From assembly GCA_947179485.1 (NCBI GenBank), contig OX359250.1:40804600-40868599 (forward strand): 64,000 nt of DNA, in the 5' to 3' direction. The stretch's first letter is position 1; each line of letters opens with the position of its first letter. Both the position numbers and the translations under genes were made by a program. The notes below the pieces were generated by a model. That model saw only the letters and a list, made by a program, of their open reading frames with translations. It ran no database searches and was not told the origin of the DNA. Shown one piece after another: positions 51,546 through 61,955 of this stretch. Source of the DNA: Allacma fusca (lineage: Eukaryota; Arthropoda; Collembola; Symphypleona; Sminthuridae).

Positions 51546-51551
51546 AATAAA
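51546..51551 (+). terminator. polyadenylation signal AATAAA for receptor gene
   Basis: AATAAA lies 137 nt after the stop codon and before a GT/T-rich tract (TGTATTGTTT), as expected for the 3' end of the receptor mRNA. Confidence 0.7.
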
Positions 51552-52657
51552 ATGTATTGTTTAGCTATTGCTGTATTTATATTGTTATGTGAAGTATCGC
51601 CGGCTTAGAGCTGTAGAAGATACATACGATTGGAAATTCAATCACATTATTTTTCATACTTAATATTTCCTGACATCACTTTGATCTGTGATTACAGAAT
51701 TGAAGGGTGACCATGTATTCAAAGAAATATCAAAATTAATTAGTATAAAGCTCACGTATCCATAAAATATATTTAGCCAAGTGGAGCAGTATCTTTCAGG
51801 CAGTCTGCATCTGAAGTTTTAAGTGTAATTAGGTGTACGAGTAGATGTAGATAGGTGGTAATTACATGTATGAACGTTCAAGGGGATCTTTACCTAAGGG
51901 AAACATAGGTATAATTAAGAATCTTCGAAATAAGTTGACGTTTGATCTCAAAAATAAATGCAAATTATTATACCATGTGGTGTTTGAACGGCATTATATG
52001 CTTTCATTGATTTTGGGTAGCCCAATAAGGACTTAATCTCTTGCAATTAATAATTACGTTAAAGTTTTTCCGCCAATGTTTATCGTTGGATGTGGATAGA
52101 GGTTTTGATTGGAATCACTGAAATTATCTGAGAGTTGACCACTGGACCTCCGCATTGTATGTAATTATTCAACGTTGTCCTAATATATTCAGAAACACAT
52201 GTTAGCATACGAAACTGTTTTCTCAAAAATACTAATAGTACAATAATTATTGTTATTAATGTTCTTAAAAAGTACTTTCGAATCTTTATTATTGTAGAGT
52301 GGTTGGGAATCCATAGTTTTATATTTTTCTATGGCTTCTATTACATCATATCTTAATGTACCAAATATTTTTCAGTTTTCAGGTTTGCTGATTTTCAGAA
52401 TTAAGTGACAAAAATGTACCTTTTACTTGTATTTACTACCGATCCTTAAATCAGTACTTGAGACAAGGGGTGTTACTTGTACCGTTTGAAAGTGATTGAA
52501 TGTACCTGTCGTTTTGTGTTCCCCTTTTACATTATTCTTAGAATATTATATTAAATGGTTGTTATGCTATGGTGAAACAAATAAAAGAAACATAGATTCT
52601 GTTAAGGTTTTGAAAAATTATTGAATGTCATGAATTTTATAAAATTATTTTATTACA

Positions 52658-52826
52658 CAGTGCACTCCACGTATGAAAGACTCCTGTAGACATGAAATTT
52701 TCTCTGTAGTAGTAAAAATAGTTGGACGAAATCATGATTATCCCAATGTTAATTTTTTTTAGAAGAGCATGCCAATATGAGTGAAAACCATCCTTTTAGG
52801 GATGGTCTTATAAGCAGAGTGCACTG
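52658..52826. mobile_element. Tc1/mariner-like MITE relic
   Basis: 169 bp, with ends CAGTGCACTC and GAGTGCACTG (perfect 10-bp inverted repeat), with TA after the right end and CA before the left end, probably a mutated TA. The inside contains AAGAGCATGCCAAT and GGGATGGTCTTATAAG, shared with the 44529 copy. Confidence 0.8.
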
Positions 52827-53700
52827 TATGATACAAAACTATTGGTACACCGGGTGATCATGCCATATAATCATTTTTCTCACCTCTAACCAACATGAGG
52901 AAGTGGCTCATAGAATATTTGATTCCCCCAGATTGTAGTAAATTAATGTTATTTCATTGCAATTCTTGCCTAAAAGTTAGGCAGTATTAAAAGGAAGAAA
53001 AAATATTGATTTTTATAGCTACTCTTTTAAGCAATTCTGTCTCACATTTCTGGTTGCTGGGACACCAATTGTTCGCTTAGGAAGATGATATTAAACTCAA
53101 CTGAAATCATGAAATTTGCTAAAAATATAGCTTTCCGAACATTTTTGATGAACGCCCCACTGTCCATGAAAAATGGCAAGATCTGAAATTCCGTATCAGC
53201 ATTTTTTTTATCTTGAAGCTGAATTTGTCTAACCTTGCCCCGAAAAAGATCCGGGGCAAGATAACTGGTAATTCTCAATTAAATTTATGCTGTGCAATAA
53301 TAAATCGAACAATATCATAAATTAGCGCATGGCTCATTCTCGGATGATTTCCTAGTACAAAAAATTGCATTCTCGGGAACTACTAAACTGTGTGATAGCT
53401 TCCTGGAAAGCCCAGGAAATTTGCTACAAACAAGTGCCAAAGCATATTTTGAAAAGAATTGGCCTGGAATTAGCAATTCAAAATTTTTAAAATGTTTTTC
53501 AAAAATAATCTGGACTCTGCTTTGTTTCCATGACCGCTGTGAATTTTTGATCAGTGAGCTAGCTAAATGAAAATTTTGATTTGCTAGAATCTGGGGAATC
53601 GAATATTTTTTTTACTTCCTCTCCTTATAAGGGCTAGAGGGGCTACTTACTACCAGGAACATTAAAGAAAATGAATACAGTAGTGAAAAAGTTAACAACG

Positions 53701-54055
53701 AAAAGTTGTTTTTGAGCCCTCAAAATTTGAAAACACGTTTTCTGGTAGATGCTGACAAAAGAATTCCCAATGTGTTACTGAAAATGAAAATGAGAAAAAC
53801 TCCTGAAATGACGAAAAGCAACGCCACGAAAACAAATGCATAAATAGCTATCGCATGGTAGACTCCCAATGTCTTTGATTGAATTCTGACTTCCAAAATT
53901 CTATAATTCGTTTACGTTCATATTAGGTTAGACTTGGGAAACAAAGGAACTGCAAGCGCATGCATAATATGTAAAGTAACAGATTAGAATTCTTTTAGCT
54001 GCATCTATCAAAAAACTTATTTTCAACTTTTGAGGGCGCAAAAGCAACTTCTAAT
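53701..54055. repeat. 355-bp foldback with about 80-bp arms
   Basis: The arm at 53701-53780 is the imperfect reverse complement of 53976-54055. Shared blocks include GCCCTCAAAA, TTGAAAA, GATGC, AAAAGAATTC and GTTACT. By eye roughly three quarters of positions match. The spacer is about 195 bp without an ORF. It is probably an old MITE or foldback element; no target-site duplication could be defined. Confidence 0.7.
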
Positions 54056-55576
54056 TTTTTTGAAATTAATTTATTTATGAAGTCTTTGTTCGACACATAT
54101 TTTCAACGAGCAAATTTTAGGGAACAGATGAATCATACGCTGAAACAGGGTTGGGTCTGGGCGATCCTTTGATTCATGAAGGATAGTTTCAGAGAGATTG
54201 TCCAGTTTGGGTAGGACCCCGGGTGATTCTCCAAAGTAGTACCAACATTTTATCGAAGACAGTTTTTTTAAACTGGGAAAAGTTTCTGGGAGCGAGTGAT
54301 CGTCCAAACTCCAAGCCCACTGTACGCCTACTTTGTTAGAATGGACGCTAGTTCCACCGTTTTACAGGTAGTTGAAGCTTTTGTGTGCTAACAATAAGTG
54401 GTAATTGTGAGATGTTATTTAACTACTCGGATTTATTGTCCATTCTTATCCTCATAAAATGGCAGTAACGCCACCAATACGTATATTCCCAAAATATTTG
54501 TTGGTCTAATTTATTATCAACATTGTGTAAAGTAGTCCCTAAAATGAACATTGTGTTAAGGAACATGTGAATATATATATGAAGAATTTTGGAGAAGATC
54601 GGGTGTGACCTCAGGAAATGGAAACGGGTAACGTTTAAATAAATGCTAAAAAATACGACTCCGACTGATGCGCTTTTTGGGGGGCACGGTATAAAGGTCC
54701 CTTGGTGGCTTTGCACTTGAGTGCTGGTCACTGATGATTTTTTGCTTTCGAGCATGATGAAAAAAACTGACTCATGGAAGATCATTTGCTGACTGATACG
54801 GTTGGGTGTTGAATAAGTTAGTACACACATGTTGAGTGATTACGCTTTACAGTGTGTATTAGTGAACGAAAGGAGATTAATAAATCAGTCTATTTTGCCC
54901 TTAAAAATTGAACTTGAACTTATTTTAATCGAAAAAAAATTAATGTACTCTTGAATCGTTATGACCACCTTCACTGACTGTTTGACCTTTTCATTCTTTT
55001 GATTATTTACACGTAAGTGCCACTTCATGTGAAGTACACAATTATTCTAATAACGGGGTTAATCCGCTTAGTTGCGTCTATACGTTTTATACATCGATTT
55101 CGTAATCAGAAAAACAACAAAATAAGGGCATGCTGAACACAAAAAAAAACAATCCTCATGTTCGTCAGACTAACTCGTAAAATCACAGATCGGGTCTTTA
55201 TTGTTACTGTAGCTAATATATACATGTAGTATAAACTGAAACTTTTGTATCGCCATGACTAAAACGGGCCTAATTCTAATATCCCCTGAAACCGTACATG
55301 TGATCATAGAATACTGAAATACTATGGATCCGAAGCAAACGTATAAGACAAGGTACATTCGCAGGAGGACATAGTTGAGTAGTAAATACATACTCAGTCC
55401 CTCGGAGATATAATTATCTTGTATCGTAAGCCGAGTTTACTATTGCAAACTGCTCAGAATCTTTGGCTGCACAAATAAAAAAAACTGACCGAGCTTAATA
55501 CACAAACAAACTATGGTAAAAAGAAGGGTTCCAAACAAAACTAATCCCTTACGTGCATGCAGACTCAAATCGACAG

Positions 55577-55582
55577 TTTATT
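55577..55582 (-). terminator. polyadenylation signal for COQ9
   Basis: TTTATT on the + strand is AATAAA on the - strand, 96 nt after the COQ9 stop codon. Confidence 0.55.
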
Positions 55583-55677
55583 TTAAACCGATTTAACCGC
55601 CTTAAGAGACATGACATTACAAAAACTAGAACCTCATTTTTAAGTTCGTACATCGCTAATCGCTAGAGCACAAAAAT

Positions 55678-55917
55678 CTATCTACTCCTGTTCCGGCCAA
55701 TCATATTTAGTGCAGTGGTTAATCCGACAGAAAATAGTTCCGGTACACTATTCGCTATTGGTAGTAACGATCCACGCTGAAAATCGCCGAAATCTTTGAC
55801 ACGACGCTCCAAGAACTTCCACGTATCTTGATAATCCTTGGACTTATCTTGAACAAGGTGCAACTCCGTAGCAACGTAAATAGAGGCAATTCCAGCTCTT
55901 TTAGTGTACCAAGACAG
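55678..55917 (-). CDS. COQ9: COQ9 exon 4
   Basis: 240 nt to the stop, acceptor TTCTTAG, phase 0. It encodes LSWYTKRAGIASIYVATELH, QDTWKFLERRVKDF and the C-terminal helix. Confidence 0.9.
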   Translation of the reverse strand: MSWYTKRAGIASIYVATELHLVQDKSKDYQDTWKFLERRVKDFGDFQRGSLLPIANSVPELFSVGLTTALNMIGRNRSR

Positions 55918-56747
55918 CTAAGAAGTTCAAATCAATTCCGAATATTATCATCATTTATTGTAAATAAATCCCTTCCAGTAGGAGCACCGAAATATTCCTC
56001 TAATTTGTACATCTCTTACATCAGTCGCTGTATCTTGTAAAGCATAATGAGCCATAATGTCCGCTAACTTTTGCAACATCCGAATAGAGCCTGTAATATT
56101 TTCAGGTTGAGTTGCAATAGCAAGAGCTTCATTCAATTTCGGGGCGTATGGTATTATCCTCCCAAATTTCCATTCCATAGCTTCTTTCAAATTTGCCTTA
56201 TTTCCACTGAGATAAGATTCCAGCTCATCGTTATTTTTCTGTAAGAAAAATCTTACCAAATCATATTCCGTGAAAATATTACCTACTTCTTCGGACATGT
56301 TTAAAGCTTCCGCACCTACAAAAACAAGAATCAAAGAGTTATCTGTATGGGGAACACAACTATGTAATTTCAAATTTATAAGCCTTTATATTTTGTAGTT
56401 TCCGTAATACATCATCTTACCAGCCCGAATAGCGGAGTGATTCCAACCTTTGGTATTCACATGCTCTAAAGCTAAGGTCAGCAGGTCAGCTTTCAATGCA
56501 TCGTCTTCGTAGTCGTAGTCATTCTGGGCTGTGCGTCCTTCGCTTTCGCTGCTATGACTTCGGAAGGAAAGAGGGGTCAACGGTCTGACATTCCTGAGGG
56601 CGAACGCACGTGGCATTCCTATTCGTAAAATATAGTCGCTCATCAATAATAAATACAAAAGATAATTCATTACAATAAATAAACCATTCACAACAAATAC
56701 TGGAATGTACAAAACTTACGAAACCGAGATAGGAAAGACAGTGACAT
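55678..56747 (-). CDS. COQ9: ubiquinone biosynthesis protein COQ9, mitochondrial, 4 exons
   Basis: Four coding exons (56747-56720, 56618-56421, 56315-56020, 55917-55678) join in frame to 253 residues. The N-terminus (MSLSFLSRFRMPRAFALRNV) is Arg-rich without acids, fitting a mitochondrial presequence. A DALKADLLTLALEHV helix and a GWNHSAI turn start the COQ9 (TetR-like) fold. The C-terminal half has AHYALQDTATD, WYTKRAGIASIYVATEL and YQDTWKFLERRVKDF, matching human COQ9 (WYTRRAMLAAIY, DTWRFLENRV). COQ9 is a lipid-binding partner of the COQ7 hydroxylase in coenzyme Q synthesis at the inner mitochondrial membrane. It is shorter than human COQ9 (318), mainly at the N-terminus and tail. The last 30 residues form an amphipathic-looking helix, as expected for membrane contact. 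Confidence 0.93.
56020..56315 (-). CDS. COQ9: COQ9 exon 3
   Basis: 296 nt, acceptor TTTGTAG, donor GAT|GTAAGA. It encodes the middle of the fold, including FFLQKNNDELESYL, IIPYAPKLNEALAIA and LADIMAHYALQDTATD. Confidence 0.9.
56421..56618 (-). CDS. COQ9: COQ9 exon 2
   Basis: 198 nt, acceptor CGAATAG, donor GCTG|GTAAGA. It carries the rest of the presequence, an acidic YDYEDD stretch and the first helices. Confidence 0.88.
56720..56747 (-). CDS. COQ9: COQ9 exon 1 (28 coding nt)
   Basis: The ATG at 56747-56745 opens MSLSFLSRF and the exon ends at donor TTTC|GTAAGT. The joined codon is Arg. This start gives a presequence-like N-terminus; an in-frame Met 11 in exon 2 is an alternative start. 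Confidence 0.75.
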
Positions 56748-57528
56748 GACTTCTACTGCAATTTTTTTAAACGATTTTTAAGTGTACATATATTTAAATG
56801 TAGACAATTATATTGGGATTGAGAGAAGAAGCACCAAGTACTAATTATTTTGCTGCTGAGTAATGCTTTTAAATTATCTATGATAAAAAATACATACGTG
56901 GGAACGTGGGGTACGATCTCCACAAGAATTCCACACAAAATTCAGGTTTCATGCAATGCAATGCAAACGCAATAACAGACTTCAGATTACAAAAAGCAGA
57001 ACTGGCGGCAAGAAACCAAGGAGCTCTTGTGCTAAATAAAGAGATAGAGATGTGTGTGTGTGCTCAAAAAATGCTGGAATTTGAATAGTAATTTTAGAAG
57101 CGAACACCAGATGAATAAACAATAATAAAATAACATTTGTGGTACTGTTTTTTTAGTGAGTTGAAGCGGACTACTTGTAAAGAAATAATTACTTAAGGTC
57201 CTACCATCGGAGACATTTATGTTATTTTTCGTTATATATATATATGCTTATCGAATATTCATACAAACTAGCCTGTGGAAAAAATAAGGTATTTATGGAT
57301 TATTATTATTGGACCTGATTTTAATGAACGTACTTTGTATAAAAATAGAATAGATACTTTATTGTTGTGTTGTTTGTAACTTTTATAAGATTTTCAATAA
57401 AAATCATGAACCATTAGAAAACACACAAGAAATAGAACACTAGAAAAAACATTTTTGAAAAATACCAACGTACATTAACAATAGCATTTACAAAAGTAGG
57501 ATTAGGATCCAGTAAAAAGTAGGATGTT
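56748..57528. other. COQ9-RBMX2 intergenic spacer
   Basis: About 780 bp between the COQ9 start and the RBMX2 stop, both genes on the minus strand. It must hold the COQ9 5' region and the RBMX2 3' UTR. There is an (AT)n run near 57232-57245. No other gene is seen. Confidence 0.65.
57358..57363 (-). terminator. possible polyadenylation signal for RBMX2
   Basis: TTTATT on the + strand reads AATAAA on the - strand, 166 nt after the RBMX2 stop. Confidence 0.5.
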
Positions 57529-58022
57529 TCAATCCCGGCGTCGCTTTTTGCTGTTGGGTGACGAGTCTCTCTTGGATGAGGACTTTCGACGACGGTCTGG
57601 CGAGGAATCAGAATCCGAGTCACTGGTGTCGCTACTACTACTACTTTCACTGGAACTATGCTTCCTATGCTTTTTCTTCTTTTTCTTCATTTCCTTCGTT
57701 CTAGAATGCTTTTTCTTACTCTTTTTGCTTTTATGACTTCTTTTTAAGTTCTTTGAATCATCCTTGTCTTTGCGTGAATCCGATTTAGATTTTTGCGATT
57801 GCTTTTCCTCGACATGATGCTTGCCCTTTCTTCCATTACTGGTATCAGACACTGACAAAGGTACATGAGCATTTTCTCTGGATTTTGAAGAATCAGAAAT
57901 TCCTTTGAGGACACTGTGTGTACCTAACCCGTCGTCACGCTCTTCTTCCTCTTCCTCATCGAGAAGTTTGTAGCCACCAACAACTTTTGAATTCGGGTTT
58001 TCAGCTACTTTTGGGGCACAAC
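57529..58022 (-). CDS. RBMX2: RBMX2 exon 4 (disordered tail)
   Basis: 494 nt, acceptor TTTGCAG. It encodes the acidic, Lys-rich and Ser/Asp-rich low-complexity tail to the stop. Confidence 0.9.
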
Positions 58023-59016
58023 CTGCAAATATTACAGAAAATACGATAATACGACGACTGTGAGTGCCATAACATAAGATAAATTTTAAATAACCTTTAC
58101 GAATAGATACACATGTAGCAATTCGTTTGTTCAGTAACAAAACAAAATCTCCTGTAATTACAAAATATATTACCTTGTTCATAAAGCTGTCTTGTAATGT
58201 CATCAAGTTTATCCGTATCTTTCGGAGGTTTATAGTCCTTTACGTGATCTACTCGAATTGTCCGACCAAGGATCTGTAAATGTACACACCAAATTCAGAA
58301 ACACTCATATAAGAACTCTCATTCAGTACTTCACTCTTCTAGCTCAAAAAAATGTGAAAACAGTATCGCCTTCATACCTTGATTCCATTGAAGTTGTCCA
58401 CTGCAAGAACCGTTGACCTCTGATTCTCGTAGCATATAAATCCAAATCCCTTGAACTTCCCCGTAGCTTTGTCACGGACCATATTAATATTAACTATTTC
58501 TCCCCATTGGGAGAACACAGTCAAGACATCCCCTTCCGACAGGTCATAAGGCATGCCACCGATAAAAATCCACGCGGAATCCTTGTACTCGTCATGCCAA
58601 GATGTTTTCCCATGATGTCCCTCAAGTTCCCGCTGACTCAATTTCTTCACATTCCGAACATTTCTACAAATATATAAAAACAAAAATATAAGCCACTCAT
58701 TTCATTTCAATGTATTCGTGTCATTCAGGTTTCGCCCATACCACATTTGATTTATACAAATCAGCGTCTCGTAAATTAACGTCCAAATAGTATTTTACGA
58801 AATTATCAATAATACTGTGATGCTCTAAATCCTGGAAACTGGTGAATGGATACTCATCCTTATCGCTAATCCCTTGTCCAAGAGTCAATCCATAATTTAA
58901 TTTTAAATTCAATGACATCAAGAGATATACAGAATGTTAAACTGTTTATAGTTCAAAAATGCATCTAAGATACTACAACAGTTTTTTTAAACTACTACTT
59001 ACGTCAAGGGGTTCAT
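57529..59016 (-). CDS. RBMX2: RNA-binding motif protein X-linked 2 (RBMX2), 4 exons
   Basis: Coding exons 59016-59003, 58663-58378, 58273-58174 and 58022-57529 join in frame to 297 residues. The protein starts MNPLT, identical to human RBMX2. It has one RRM with RNP2 IFIGGM (37-42) and RNP1 KGFGFICY (76-83), flanked by WHDEYKDSAW and ILGRTIRVDHVKDYKPPKD. The C-terminal half is acidic (DEEEEEERDD), then Lys-rich, then Ser/Asp-rich, ending SKKRRRD, a likely nuclear signal. RBMX2, like yeast Ist3/Snu17, belongs to the RES complex and activated spliceosome and helps splicing and pre-mRNA retention; this role is from family knowledge. Orthology is strong through the RRM and its N-terminal MNPLT. 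Confidence 0.95.
58174..58273 (-). CDS. RBMX2: RBMX2 exon 3
   Basis: 100 nt, acceptor TTACAG, donor CAAG|GTAATA. It encodes ILGRTIRVDHVKDYKPPKDT and DDITRQLYEQ, the end of the RRM and the conserved helix after it. Confidence 0.93.
58378..58663 (-). CDS. RBMX2: RBMX2 exon 2 (RRM)
   Basis: 286 nt, acceptor TTTGTAG, donor AAG|GTATGA. It encodes most of the RRM, including both RNP motifs and VLAVDNFNGIK. Confidence 0.95.
58721..58918 (-). CDS. small ORF (65 codons) inside RBMX2 intron 1, unknown
   Basis: An ATG at 58918 opens MSLNLKLNYGLTLG and runs to a TGA with a protein-like end (YYLDVNLRDADLYKSNVVWA). It lies on the same strand within the 339-bp intron between RBMX2 exons 1 and 2, filling more than half of it, but is not in frame with the MNPLT exon. 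Most RBMX2 transcripts should remove it. It could be a retained-intron product, a nested small gene, or chance. I recognise no family. Confidence 0.3.
   Translation of the reverse strand: MSLNLKLNYGLTLGQGISDKDEYPFTSFQDLEHHSIIDNFVKYYLDVNLRDADLYKSNVVWAKPE
59003..59016 (-). CDS. RBMX2: RBMX2 exon 1 (14 coding nt)
   Basis: The ATG at 59016-59014 encodes MNPL plus two bases of Thr before donor AC|GTAAGT. The five-residue product is the invariant RBMX2 N-terminus, which supports this tiny exon. Confidence 0.88.
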
Positions 59017-60529
59017 TTTAATCCAAGACACTCCACATAAGATCTTTCTGAGTCTCCTTTCGCTAGAATCTCGTACCGGCAAGATCTCACTTTTTCACAT
59101 GTAATTTATTTCAAACGACTGTCAGCACAATCTATTCACCACAAACTCATCTTCCTTTCAATAAATTGCTTAATTATTAATAGTCACTCTGAAGATCTTT
59201 TGGACCATGACTAAACCGACTTTATTTAAGTATTTAATTAAATTCAGTCCAGTTAGTGTACTCCAACACAGTGGTTGTAGATTCGTGTGTACACAATTCC
59301 GCGTAGCGTAATCGACTTGATGTCTAAAATCAGTGTGTACCAGTTTTAAACTGGTGTCTGGATCTCGCGTAACGCTTCGGCTGGATATATTGTTCTAAAA
59401 ATGATTTTTTCTATTCATAAAATATGATTTGTGTACAATCAAAAATAATTTCTTTAAATCACGAAAGTAAGCACTCATATAAAATTGTTTAAAGCACAAT
59501 TATTTTGTTACATCATCTGTATAGGCAAGCACTGTTGTGGAGTCAGCGAAATAAATAAAATAGATATATATTTAAATAATATAAAATTGGTTTTGATAAA
59601 ACGGGAAGAGCGTAATTTTATTTTGAACGACTAAAGAAGCCAGAAGGAAGTAATCAAACACTGTCTATTAGTTTTAGGTTTCAAAGATCCTTTAAATATG
59701 ACGGGTTGAATCCGCATCTCCTTACTAATGTCGTCCAAAATATGCCCTCCTTCCAGGCTTTTAAACTCCGCGGCATAACTACATGCCAATCACTTTGTAC
59801 AGTACGTAATTGTACGCCGTACATATAATACCTAACGACACTCTATGTCACAGCTGCTGACCATAGAGTGCACAGTGATGCTGTTGATTGCCGTCGTTTA
59901 ATTAATTTGTCTCAAAAACTACCCAAACGATTTTAACCAAATAGAAAATGATTCTTACTATTGACACAAGTAAAGTCTGCAAAACGTTTCATCGAAATCG
60001 GCCCAGTAGTTTTTGAGATAACCGTCATTAAATTTGAATTTCGAATTTTTAAGATTTTTTTTCTCAAAACCTATCCGGCCGGTTTCAACTAAATATAAAC
60101 TGAGTCTTAGGATTGACATAAGTAAGGTCCACAAAAAGTTTCATTGAAATCGGTCGAGTAATTTTTGAGATATCGTGCGAAAAGACACGCTTCCTCTGAC
60201 GTACTGATAAAGATATATTTTACTAGGAACTGAAGCCAAAGAGCCACACAAAAAGCTTCGTTTAGTTTTTTTTAAACTTTATTAAATTTATTATCTGGGA
60301 AAGTTTTCTTCTTAAATTTTTGAAGTGTTAGCAGGTTGTGAAGAATTATTTTAATATTGTATTATTCATGAATTTTGAGTAGTATTAGTACATGTACCAA
60401 ACTAACCAAACACAACACATTACCTCAATAGCTGCAAGTTTTAATGTATCGCCGTTGGAAGCTAACCTAAATTTTCCAGGACTTTTCCATTCTCCTGGAA
60501 AGTACTAGCGGCTAGCGATAATAGTTAAA
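59017..60529. other. divergent intergenic region upstream of RBMX2 and the unknown gene
   Basis: About 1.5 kb between two genes transcribed away from each other. It must hold both promoters, though no TATA box or initiator can be assigned. It also carries the two-unit repeat at 59910-60173, so it is probably not one compact shared promoter. Confidence 0.55.
59910..60173. repeat. diverged direct repeat, two units about 152 bp apart
   Basis: Both units run TCTCAAAA-C-TA-CC, then a TTGACA-AAGTAA (unit 1) or TTGACATAAGTAA (unit 2) core, then GTTTCAT-GAAATCGG, then TTTTTGAGATA. Unit 1 is about 59910-60020 and unit 2 about 60062-60173. The same kind of wording often occurs in non-coding parts of invertebrate DNA transposons, so a transposon fragment is likely. 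Confidence 0.7.
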
Positions 60530-61955
60530 ATGGAGTTGGAAATGGTAAAATCCAAATCCAAGCGTAAGGACTGGAAACCAAAGAAAAATAAATCGAAGCA
60601 AAATCCTCAGGTATCAGAATCAGAAGCTAATATTGCCCCAGAAGAACAAAATCAGGTTGAGAAAGTTGAGAGTGGAACAACAAAATGTCCGAAGTCTGAG
60701 CAGGAAATTGTGCAAAATGACAACTTTCTTGAAGAAGACTCAGATGTTCTTATTCCTAGTACTGCCAAGGACGATGAGCTGGAACCGGACTCTGAGTCTG
60801 CAGATGAGACATTTGAGAATGGCTCACAATTAGAATCCAAATTAAAATCAAAAGCAAGCGTAGAGGAAACGACTGGAAAGCATGTTCCAGTTACATCTAA
60901 TGATCAGGATCAACCCAGAACATCATGCATAGAAACCCCTCAGAAAGAAGAGATTTCAGAAATATCTTCGAAGACTAACGAAAATGTTCCGCAGTTTGCA
61001 TCTCCATCTTCTGGAGAAATTTCTCAGCAGGAACAAAAGCCACCTGCAGATGGCAATGATGTCATAAATGCTTCACCAGAAAACGAATTATTCAGTTCTG
61101 CAGGTTGCGTCATTACAACAATTGCTGATGAAACTGGAGAACAAGATGCATGTATACTGCAGGCATCATCTGTATCATTGATAATCAATTCAAACGGAAG
61201 CAACGCTGACGAACCCGCAGAAGTAGTACACTGTGACATTATTATTGAGGATAAAAACGTTACGGAGGATGCAGTAGACTCTATTAAAGTTATAGAGGAC
61301 AAAATATCAGAAATTGATATAAAAAATCTAGACATTAAACCACCGGAGAATGTAAGCCCCGAGGTGCAAAAGGAACTTGACTTTTGCCCTGAACTCCAAA
61401 AAAGTTTTAATGAGCATCATATCCAGACCAGCATTTCATCCGCAGTATTGATTGGATCAGAAATTTTCCCTAAGCCGTCCGCACCTCTCATGACGGATTC
61501 TGACTCCGAGCAAGATACTTTCAGAAAGCTCCAGGCTGCTATTAAATTTCCATCAAAAGTCCCGTCAATTCAGAAACTTCCTGAAATCAAGCCTTTTGTA
61601 ACAGAATATACCATTCAATCTTTTCCAAAAATACCCCCTTCGAAAATTACCAATCCTCAGGAGAAAGTACCTTTGAAAGTGAATTGGAACGATTTGACCC
61701 TCAAGTTTGATTTGGACATTATTGACAATTTGAATGATGAATGCCTCACCAACATTGAGTACTACAATATGATCTTGAGAGAAGATTTGCTCCCTCCGCG
61801 AAATGTCAAAAAGTCAATTAAATGCTCCAGCGAATCAAAGACTGTTCCGGGAAACAATTGTGAAAATCTAAAAACAACATCGGATTCCATGAAGAACCTG
61901 TATTCGGATGCTTCTCTGCTTCGTCGGAGTGAGCTGTCACACATGACTTATACTT
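60530..61955 (+). CDS. uncharacterised gene exon 1
   Basis: 1426 nt open from ATG to donor GTGAGA. Codon content is Glu/Ser/Lys-rich. Weaker phase-0 donors a few bases downstream (GTTTAT, GTGGAT) would pair with the acceptor at 62065-62067 instead. Confidence 0.75.

Larger units (their letters stand above)
51552..55576. other. intergenic region between receptor and COQ9
   Basis: No supported gene. It holds a MITE relic (52658-52826) and a 355-bp foldback (53701-54055). Antisense frames at 53042-53278, 54071-54307 and 54423-54830 have no recognisable domain. Confidence 0.6.

Noticed and set aside
54423-54830. 135-codon antisense ORF between receptor and COQ9
   Set aside because: I checked its neighbouring frames for a mariner-type transposase and saw no catalytic motifs; left as non-coding.
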